Assembly: GCA_033964015.1 (NCBI GenBank)
Contig: CM066919.1
Coordinates: 20,152,146-20,216,145 of the forward strand
Reading direction: 5' to 3'
Source: Scolanthus callimorphus
Taxonomy: Eukaryota > Cnidaria > Anthozoa > Actiniaria > Edwardsiidae
DNA length: 64,000 nt
Every line of letters starts with the position of its first letter. Position 1 is the stretch's first letter. The translations under genes and the position numbers were made by a program. Positions 54,960 through 64,000 of the stretch are shown here, piece after piece. Under the pieces are notes generated by a model that was not told where the DNA came from, did no database searches, and saw nothing but the letters and a program-made list of their open reading frames with translations.

Positions 54960-57780
54960 GCAGAATACATTGTGCTGCCCTTTTTGTCCAGAAATTTTTG
55001 CTATTGCAATTGACTGTGCATGTTGCATTAATTTAGGTGAGCCAATTTTTGTTGATTTTGATCTGACAATACCAGCAGAAATTTCTAGCTCGATGTTTCT
55101 ATTTTCTTCTAGCTCTAATTGTTTTAAAACCGCTATCATACTACCATCGACGTTCAATGATTTTAGAAATGTATGGGCCTTTTTTCAGTACTCACTTTCT
55201 ATAATATATAAGTAGAAATCCGAGAAATCCACTAGCAAATTACTACTGTATCACGAATCCTACAATCTGATTGGACCCACTACTCGAATGCTAGCATTAA
55301 ACATGAAAATAAATACGTTTTAGGGTTTCTATCTACTATTATACTACGAAGGAGATTGTTCCCACTGTCTAAAAAATCATCAGAAACCCCGATAAAATGA
55401 GAAGCAGCCGCCATTGTTTTTATGATCAAGCTCGACGCTTTCGCTACTAGAGGTCTATTGATAATAGTCCTCTTGTAGCGTAGCCAGTCAGAATGCAGTA
55501 TTCACAGTCGTCCGCTAGCGACTATGAGTTCCAATCAGATTGCCCCCTGCAATCCTATTAGGAACCCTCCTAGACTACGAGTTGGGAAACAAAAAATTAG
55601 CGGCCGTGAAAAAGCAGCGCTAGATCGTTGACCATGACCACGAGCTGCCTTAGCACTTTCGCTCTGCCATTCTCTTATGATATTTCGTTGCTCTCATTTG
55701 GTCCTTTATCCATTAACTTAGGGATCTTCTCGCGTGGAGTCGGCGGGTTACCCTAACAGGCGAGCGCAGCGCTCATGATATTTGGAAGGATTTGTAGTGC
55801 AATTCTTATAATATCCTCTTATCCCCATGAAGCGCATTTTACATAATTGCAAGAGCGTGCTGATTCAAGTAGGATGAGGGGGTTATTTCTTTACTTGCAT
55901 AATAAACTCTAACAGGGGAGCGCTGCAGGTAAATATTTATATGCGATGTGTTGCGCAAACCGACATAACTTAACCACGATCTACAACTGAACTGTTTTGA
56001 GGTCAACTACTTGCAAGTGCTCAGACAACTGATTCTTTAGCCCCTTGGACAATGACATCCTCTGTGATTTCACTACAAAAGCGCGCTAAGAATGCACCGC
56101 AGTAGCATTTCATGCTGGTTTCTGGTGCGCGCCTGTTATTGAAGCCTGGCTTCGCGGTGGTATTTTAGTAGGTCACGCCATTATATAACTGCTGTTGTAT
56201 TGCTAAATCATCATGGGCAACCAACATGATATCTTATTTAGTACAGTTCTTTTCGGACTGCATAGTAAAAAAGGCCATAGCCTTGACAATTCGATGAGAA
56301 TGGACTCCATAGCATCAAATGTTTTCAATTCGTTTTCCCTAAATATTTGACCCTCTCGAACTTGGAGCTTTTTAGTGGGAATTTAATGATATGGTTCTTA
56401 TATTTCCATTTTTGTATCCCAGATAACGGAGAAGGTTTTCAAACTGCTGATACACATTTGGCCTAGAAAATACGAATACAATTATTGTCACAAAATACAA
56501 AAAAAGAGATTGCGATGAAAGATTCAGCTAAGATTTTAGCGAATCAAGATCGTAATTTTATGGGATTTGAAGAGCCACGTCCACTAAAGATTATTATTAT
56601 TATTTCATTTTCCCTGTCGAGCACCCTTAATTTCTCATATGGGACCATCCCTGACCATCGCCAATAGCATCGCCAATATCACACATCTGTAAGCCGCATT
56701 TCGTCATATCATAGTAATAACTACTAACTATGGTCATATATAGTATATACAGTATGCTGTGCTGCTAACATTTGATTTTTTGTGCTTGCAAGCCCCCCCC
56801 CCCCCCCCCCCCCCCCCCCTCCAAAAATGCTTCATAGGCACCTTAAGATAGCTTGATGTCTGAGCTTTAGATTGATTTGCTTCTATGTCGGTTCATAGCA
56901 AAAGCCTCTACTCAAAAATTGTGAATTATCAGATATCGAACAATGGCGGAAAATAATGTACGATTCACTGGAAATTGTTTGATTGACGATTTTAAAAGAT
57001 GGGCCATTTAGCGCTAATGGAAGCTTTATTTCTGGGTGGGAGAAGAAAGAGATTGTCCTTGATTGGATTTCCGGAATTTATTTCATTATCTGAATTCTTT
57101 TTTGTATCGCGAGGCCCGATGCATTGACAAGCAAGGATTGACAAGGTCATATTCGAGTCCTTATACTTCTTCACCGTCGAAGTGGCAGTTTTAAATAGTT
57201 TAAAAGAAAAACTGCAACATCCTAAGGGCCTCTAGCTTTGAGGGCTGCATTTAAAAAATTTGAATAAAAAAATAACTAAATATTTTCTTTAGTGTAAGAA
57301 CTTTCCGCTTCTCATTTTTATCACGTACACAATTTGAAGAGGTTATATGCAAAGGCCAATAAGTCGCGTGCCTGTTCAATAAAAACTCTTTTTCGAATAA
57401 TTTATGATAACAAACTATAAATACATTCTTATCCTAACAACCTGATAAACATTCGAAATTCCATGAAAATCGTAGTCATGCTCGATTGGTTTTGAATCGC
57501 TGTAAATAAATGCGATCTTTCAATTAGTGTTGCCCTTGATTTTTTAATCCTTTAATTTTCGGGTATTTTGTATTTTGCAAGCCATGGGCGCGCACATTTT
57601 TACTCCAGCAGAGAATAAAGTTGGACACACAGAGGTTCTAGAAATGGAAAAAAAGCTTAATCGCGCCTTAAAACATGCATTTGACAATTGATGCTCACGT
57701 AATTTGTGTTTTCGAATGGCCATTTTAAGCATGACGCTAGCCCATTCAGCATTATTGTTAATAGTGCTTGGTATGCCAGG
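54960..57780. other. Intergenic, no gene recognised
   Basis: A minus-strand frame at 55157-54957 (LKQLELEENRNIELEI...) has no splice or promoter support and is left unassigned. A pure C run lies at about 56791-56819. Nothing else stands out. Confidence 0.4.
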
Positions 57781-57818
57781 CGCGTGATTATCTAATCACA
57801 TGGCTATCCGAGAGTCTG

Positions 57819-58827
57819 ATGCATGGTAATGAAGGGTTACAGAGGTCTCCGCAGAAGATTGGAGAAGATGAAAGCAGTGACAATCGCGATATAAACCTTA
57901 GTGAAACGTGCGCTCGGAATCAAACAAGTTTGTTGGCCAAGAAGGGCTGAGCTATCGCCCGTGGATCAAGAGGATCACCAAATCAAAATCGCTGGACAAA
58001 ATGGGATTGAAAGCAAAACGGTTTCTGCCTCGGAGGCCGAGAAAAAGCAAAAAGAAAGTCTTGGAAGCTCAGATGAAGGAAGAAGACTTGAAAGAGGAGA
58101 TTGCAGTTGCGGAAAAGCGAGAAGAAACTGCTAGGGTTGAAAGAGAGGCAGTGAAAGATCGTCTTGATAAGTCAACGCGCGCGGGAAACATTCTGCGAGA
58201 GAAGATTCGCATTCGGATGGAAAAACTGGAACACGTCCGCAAGCAGCGACAAATCGCAGAGCAGAGAATGCTTAAACTACAAGAGGATAAACTCGCCAAC
58301 CTAGATAGGACCGCAGAATTGGACAAATTACACGAGGAAGAACCCGACAGACGGTGGAAATTACAAGTTGAGTTGTATAGAAAGATTAGAGACAACGAGG
58401 GAATTCAATCAGAGATAGCGCACATTTATTACAAGGTCGAAGAACGTTTAGAGACTTTCAAGATTCATGGAAAAGCCCTGAGAGAACGTGAACACGAAAT
58501 CATGAAAAAAGAAAAGAAAATTCGTGATTTACACAAAAAATCCAGCAGAAAGTTGAAGTTAGAAAGTCGCACGAGTATCATAAACAGAGAATGGAAACTT
58601 TTATTGTTTACATGATGAAAATGAACTTGCATGCTGTTACTAGCCGGACACACATGGTCCAAAGACGGGGACAGCATCTTGTGATCTTGATACAGAACCT
58701 CGTGAATGAACTGGAGAAACTAATCTATCAGACATCTGAAATGAAGAAGAGAAAATGTGAGACGAGGTCTCTGAAACATTTACAGAACAATCTGAAGTTT
58801 TCTGAGGTTGACGTCGGGTTGATATAA
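57819..58827 (+). CDS. Coiled-coil protein, intronless, three frameshifts
   Basis: The start is taken at ATG 57819 (MHGNEGLQRSPQKIGEDESS). The frame moves at about 57948 (AAGAAGGGCTGAG; one G fewer would continue into ELSPVDQEDHQIKI), again in GAGAAAAAGCAAAAAGAAAG (58039-58058), and again at the A run CACAAAAAATCC (58531-58540; one more A would continue into KIQQKVEVRKSHEYHKQRM). The longest unbroken part, from ATG 58001 to 58615, is 204 residues of Glu/Lys/Arg-rich heptads (EEIAVAEKREETARVEREAV), certainly alpha-helical coiled coil. The end is taken at 58827 (SEVDVGLI-stop). The intended product is about 335 residues. I do not recognise the family; lack of introns allows a retrogene. Confidence 0.6.
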
Positions 58828-58859
58828 AACAAACAGATGACAATCTAGCGTGAGATAAA

Positions 58860-61140
58860 CCTAAAGGTGGCGTGACACAAACCTAGAACATTTAATTCTC
58901 TAGACGACATCACAGACGGCGGAAGATGTGATCAAAATAAAAAATCATTGTCGATTTCCCACAGCAGGAAACCGGCAGAGAGATTGTGAAAGAAAATATT
59001 GCGAGTCATAGCGGAATTATTAACATCATATATAAGATATCGGAGCAATATATCTATTTTTCCGATATAGATGTATCGGTACGTGCAAGTCAAAGTGAGA
59101 AGTAGTATGCGTTTTATCAGCTTCCGATCGCATAACGGTATTTCCCAAACATATGGTTTGTTTACAGTGCTAAAATCTTTTGAGATATCCCATTACCTCA
59201 GGCAAATACCTGTGCTATAGCAACTATGCTAATTACCTAATAAGTCCTTGTCGGACTTTCGCGCGCTATTGTAAATCGCGGTGTGTATATATTCAGACAT
59301 TTCATGCAGACATGACGGTGTGAAACTCAGCTGGATTGTCCATACTTTTATTCTGAAGACAGTGTAAATAAAAAGAGCTATATATTTGTTAACTCTTAGC
59401 TAGCCGTTCTCATAAAAAATCCTTGATTATGTCACAGGGGAACACAAGCGGAGCCTCATTTGTTGCTTTTGTTCTGTTTTTGTTGATTTATCCCCACGGG
59501 ACCGAGTGAACATTTTAAATGGCTGTTATACTTTTGTTTAATTAATTTTTTATTGATAGCGAACATTGCGTATCTGTCTGTGCGTAACGCTCTGTAAATA
59601 GTAACGCCTCCATGCTAATATTTTTGCATGATCCGGACGGACGCATAGGTTTTATGCTTTTATTCAGAAAGAAAACAATCACTCTTGGAATGAATTTTTT
59701 TTTCTGACACTATTGTATGTTTGAAAACGAACGCTTCTAAATTGCGAGTGCTTGGTACACGTTTGGACATGCTTTGTTATGCCCCAGAATATGACAAAGA
59801 AAATCATACGGGGCATGAAAAACTTGAACCGAACGTGAAACGGGGTGTGACATTTCTAGAAAAATCAGTGAATGTGGCATGGAAAAAAAAAAACAACGAA
59901 AGAGTATTTTTACCAGCCCGGTACTCCCTATAAATAATGACTGGTCCCTAGTATCACAAGGCTAGAAATACATTTCTAATGAGTTTCAGGGAGATACAAG
60001 CTCATTTAGCTCTCACAAACAGGATATGCAATTCGAAAGGAATTCGTACCTCGGGAACCTATTGTAAAATGCTGATTCTCTTTCCTTTCTTCATTCTGAT
60101 TGATCTAGAGACATGTTATGGTCGAAGTCGTCTCAAGCAAGGCAAAATCTTTGCTTTTCTTGACGTGCAATTTGAAACAAGTCATGAAAACGTTTTGTGG
60201 TAAAACGATAGGACATATCCTACATGGGATAGCCCCGATACCGTAGAACAATGGATTTGCTCTACTTTTTGCATGGATGCTTAGACGTGCTTAGAAGTCT
60301 TCGATTGCAGATCAGCTGTAGTCACGTGGTTTGCGATATCCATACCTCTAAGCAAATTGTTTAGACAATCACGATGTTCTAGAAGAAGAAAAAAAAACGC
60401 GATCGCAAACTATGGTGCTCCGCTGCAAAGGCTCCGCTAATATTCTCAGCCGCTTCTATTGAAAGACAACGAACAGATGTGATTGTATCCTTCAGTGCGG
60501 TTTGCCTATATCCAAGACGGCATCGTTTTCGTTTGTTTATCATGTTATCGAACTTGGCACAACGTTTGAGATTTTTAAAGTATTTTAAACTTTAAGAACA
60601 ATCTGCCGAAAAGACAAAAGATAAAGCTGATTGTCACTCCTAGTGATCACGGTATAAACGGATCATGTGTTCTACCACAGGAAGCCCAGTCAAATAGAGG
60701 GAAAATAATTTTAAAAGGATTTCTAAAATAAAGAGGCCGGACAAAAGTAATAGTGGCTGCCTCCGTTACTCTTTTGGTCATTTTTGCGCGAACTGTATAC
60801 TTCACTATACTTCGCACGAGCTCCTCCTATAGTTAAGCATTAGAGCACAACTTTCTATGGCTTCATCGGCGAAATAGAGCGCGTGTGATGTTGGGGGATC
60901 GGAGGAGAGATACGAGAACGTCGGCTCGTGATTTTAAAACGTTTCAAGTGCCCTGCCTCGTACCCAGGCGCGACCCTGTGGATTTCGGGCCGAGCGAAAC
61001 TAGTAGCGAGTACCCTTCCCGTGATCCCTTGCGCTAACGCTTATCCTTCCCATGATGCATTGAAATAAAGTGCAAAGACCGTGGACGATATACTGCTGAA
61101 CGTAGGATCTGAAAGATCTAATCAGCGTTGAAAACGATGA
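58860..61140. other. Intergenic, no gene recognised
   Basis: Frames at 59721-59933 and 59979-60203 have no recognisable domain. A small inverted repeat, ATATCGG...CCGATAT, lies at about 59037-59076. Confidence 0.35.
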
Positions 61141-61143
61141 AGA

Positions 61144-61300
61144 ATAACATGAGGAAGAAAGGCTGATACTACGCAAATAATCTTAACAGGACAGTTGCAT
61201 GATAGAGTCCAAACTGAAAGTACATAAGCAACCGTGGACAGCTGTTTTGTCGTGTTAAGATTTTTTGCGTAGTATCAGCCTTTCTATAACCTCATGTTAT
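61144..61300. mobile_element. MITE
   Basis: Inverted ATAACATGAGG...AAAGGCTGATACTACGCAAA arms of about 45 bp. Confidence 0.7.
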
Positions 61301-61530
61301 CCATGATGCATTGCTCGCTCATCAATAGCGCCTTTCTCATCGATAGCGCCTTTTCCGCTAAGTAGGGATGTAGAGACGCCTGGGTACGAAGCCAGCCAAG
61401 TGTCGCTCCCAGCATCACAAGTGCTCTATTTGCCGATAAAGATACAATGGGGGAGAACCATTACTTTATCGGTGAAATAGAGCTTTGTTTCGGACCAATC
61501 AGAGCGCACGTTATATCGTAGATATACTCA

Positions 61531-61742
61531 TTCTCGAACCCAGAGCTCCCCGGCTCGTCTCCTCGCAGGGGAGGCTCTGGGGACATCCATTTGAGGACCT
61601 TTGCTGATTGGCTGGTTTTGAACGTTGGTGCATGCGCAGAAAGATCTTTCTCTCAACGGCTCTGTACCAAATCTCGCGCATGCGTCAGTGGCTGTCACCA
61701 GAGCCTGCGAGAAGACGAGCCGGGGAGCTCTGGGTAAGAGAA
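61531..61742. mobile_element. MITE with CCAGAGCTCCCCGGCTCGTC arms
   Basis: Both arms carry CCCAGAGCTCCCCGGCTCG, inverted, about 48 bp each, with a short non-coding middle. Confidence 0.7.
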
Positions 61743-61759
61743 TAAGATATACTATAAAC

Positions 61760-62930
61760 TGCGCACGACGAGATAACTGTTAGCTGTTTTTTTTAATTCC
61801 TGCTTGTTGCTCGGAGCGAGCGTAGCGAGCGGAGAGCAAGTCTATTCTTGCCGTTACATGCGTGAGAGGTGATTTTTCATGTCTTTTTCATGTCCACAAA
61901 ATCATCTACCCCTCTCAAAAGTGAGGTCAGCGGTCAATATATGCGCCGTACATGCGCGAGATGTTAGTATAGACAATTTTCATGTCCCGGTAGCAATGTT
62001 CATGTCCATATGCATTCTTGACGTTGTTCAAATGACATTTGACCTAGGTTCGCGTTTTCGATAACTGACACGTAGTTTTAATTACGGTCGAGCAATGTTT
62101 ATCAGAATTCAGCTAGGGTGTTCATTAGGCTCGCGGGTTTCCAGTTGGTCAAGCAAACAAGTGAAAATTGTGAAAATTATTAAAGGACAAGGTTCACAAT
62201 TTGTGTTAGCGCTAGTTCCATAGTAGGTCAAGTAGGTCAAGAAATATTGAAGTCTTACTTTGAGATACTTTGCTTACATTTCTGTTCATGCTGACGTTGG
62301 CACTTAGCGGGAGCTACACCTAGTCAATGCAAGATTAAGCTTTTATCCAAACCTCTCGAGACCACTCAAAGTGATGCCCGTAAATTTGTGAGACCGATAA
62401 CTTAGCTGAGCAAGTGAGCAACCGTCATATTCTATTTAGCTTACAACGAAACCCAGCTAGCTCTTACAGCTGTCAACCAAACCGTTCTGAACTAGATCTA
62501 GGCGCCCGAGAGAAATTCAATATTTATAGAAAAAAAAAACATTTCCGGCTAAAGAAACTGCACTTTTACAGTCTACAACATTTCAACGATACCTCATTGT
62601 CTGATTTTACTGCCATAGCTCCGAGCATTCCCATATCTTTCAGATATTTCTAGTTGTAGCAATATCCCCCCTCTCCCCCAATTTGTAGCCACGATAATGT
62701 TTTTTAAACTATGAAATCACAGAAGTGATACTCGGTCATATTGTGATGTGATTTGCATCAAAGGAAATAATTCTTATCAGTTCCTTTCGGATTTAGAAAC
62801 ATTTAAGTGTAACGTGGTGCGATTTAGCGAACATGTGCGAACATGTTCGCGAACATTTCATTAGCACGTTAGCTTTCACACAAGGTTAATTCCTTATCTC
62901 CACTCTGTGCGAACATGTGTTCGGTGTCCT
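61760..62930. other. Intergenic, nothing recognised
   Basis: No gene or repeat pair that I can support. Confidence 0.35.
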
Positions 62931-62946
62931 GTGACTTTCAGCTACT

Positions 62947-63050
62947 TTATTTATTTATTTATTTAGTGGCTTCCATCACGCCGAGCACTATAAACTTATG
63001 ATATATAAAATACTGCGACAACACAACAACAACAACAACAACAACAAATG
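62947..63050. repeat. (TTTA)n and (ACA)n microsatellites
   Basis: TTTATTTATTTATTTATTTA at 62947-62966 and an (ACA)n run at about 63022-63048. Together they look like the tail of a minus-strand retroposon, but no body was identified. Confidence 0.6.
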
Positions 63051-63135
63051 GTCGTGATGCGGGAGAGCTAACGGACTCGCAGTCCCAAGGCGCGCCCGGA
63101 TGCTTTGTGCTACACACCCGCAGATAAAAGAATAC

Positions 63136-63504
63136 AAAACACCCGCATATAACATATAAGAACAAATGGTTAAGAACATCAGGCTGATATTTGTCATTTT
63201 AGATACCTGTTTTATAAAAACAGTATATACCGTTTCCGGGAAACATCACCCAAAAAGCCCATAAGCTTGAAGCGCAAAGGATAATGGGGGCATCTAAACT
63301 GCTACTGTTTGATCTGTGTTCAGACAGTTTTCGCAACCACAGGTAAAATCATTAAGTTTCAGCTTGTTTGTTTCTATATAATACTTAACAGAAATTCAAA
63401 TAAATCTTTACCCATACTCCCTAGCGCACCAAGCTTTGTTGCTTTTTCCAGTGACAACGTATCCCGGAAACGGTGGGCTGTTCTTATATGCGGGTGTTTA
63501 CTTA
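63136..63504. repeat. Inverted repeat pair
   Basis: AACACCCGCATATAA...ATAAGAAC (about 63136-63162) and ACCGTTTCCGGGA (63229) are repeated in reverse complement as CCCGGAAACGGT (63463) and GTTCTTATATGCGGGTGTTT (63481). Possibly a MITE of about 370 bp. Confidence 0.5.
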
Positions 63505-64000
63505 CCCTGCTAGCAGAGGTTTTTTCTGCCAGTCTATTATTAGCTAGTATAGTTGTTTGCGTGTCTGCCAGGTATGTTGCGTCGTTGTTTTTATTTTCCA
63601 TGCAATGCGCGGTAGTGTCTTGCCAATTTTTCCAGCGTAAAATTTCAATAAAAAGTTGCGCTTTCAGCCGGGGCCGTAATTTTCGCGCGTTATCGTTAAG
63701 TATTGTGTTACGAGCCGCGAACATTACCGGACTGTAATATTATAGAACACCCTAACATTAGCACCCGATGAATTTTGAGAAGAACATTGAAAATAAGTTG
63801 TGGTTGAAAAAGCAGCTTTAGCCAAACTCCGTCTTATTCTCTTAAGACTAAGGTCAGTGTATAGTAGTAAGTTGTGTGTGTAGTCTATTCTGACTGGTCT
63901 ATTAAATGTAAGGTCCATCCAATAGCAGTATTATCCGGTTAATGATGCCCTGTCGAACGTGATTATGTCATAATATTTAGGCTTCGGCGGCGCAGTCGAT

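Noticed and set aside
54957..55157. Minus-strand frame LKQLELEENRNIELEISAG as a gene
   Set aside because: Low complexity, no ATG near its start, no splice site pair or promoter that I could support.
63019..63165. Poly-Val/poly-Leu frames at 63.0-63.2 kb
   Set aside because: Translation of an (ACA)n microsatellite.
1..64000. Prokaryotic system (defence island, prophage, operon)
   Set aside because: Introns, pol III tRNA signals, C2H2 arrays and LINE remnants show a eukaryotic nuclear genome; there are no ribosome binding sites or operonic spacing.

Overview
The window is nuclear DNA from an animal. The reason is split genes with GT/AG introns, a metazoan phosphorylase kinase gamma gene, C2H2 zinc-finger arrays, a eukaryotic tRNA-Gly, and dense MITEs, LINE and Penelope-like remnants. 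The many poly-G/poly-C-ended inverted-repeat elements and the overall A+T-rich texture resemble an anthozoan cnidarian (coral or anemone), but that assignment is an impression and was not tested.

Layout. 1-4.5 kb: intergenic, with MITEs and a Penelope-like 3' end. 4.5-14.8 kb: one gene on the + strand, PHKG, with 12 coding exons; its introns hold several mobile elements, including a 1.43-kb element built on a 21-bp palindromic iteron. 15-20.5 kb: MITE field, containing a decayed minus-strand zinc-finger gene part of which became a 76-bp satellite. 20.98-21.05 kb: tRNA-Gly(TCC) on the minus strand. 21.4-54.6 kb: a tandem array in which two unrelated gene families alternate: a nuclear G-patch protein (copies at 21.5, 34.6 and 51.2 kb) and a C2H2 protein (copies at 23.7/29.9, 39.5 and 46.0 kb). 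Spacers contain a 92-bp satellite (25.1-26.85 kb), nested transposons (42.5-45.85 kb) and a palindrome cluster (49.4-50.8 kb). 57.8-58.8 kb: a frameshifted intronless coiled-coil gene. 58.9-64 kb: intergenic, only MITEs and simple repeats.

How the genes relate. PHKG encodes the catalytic subunit that activates glycogen phosphorylase and has no evident link to its neighbours. The G-patch and zinc-finger families look linked. They alternate, most copies start inside the same 5' module (TGTGGTT then AAGATGGCGG), the zinc-finger proteins carry a conserved IKQE SUMO-acceptor motif, and two G-patch copies carry a SUMO-interacting motif (LIVISDD). A SUMO-mediated partnership is inference.

Caution. 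Every multi-copy gene here, and PHKG itself, contains one or more single-base indels that break an otherwise conserved frame. Either the assembly is uncorrected at these bases or the paralogs are decaying. Splice phase and paralog comparison locate the breaks.
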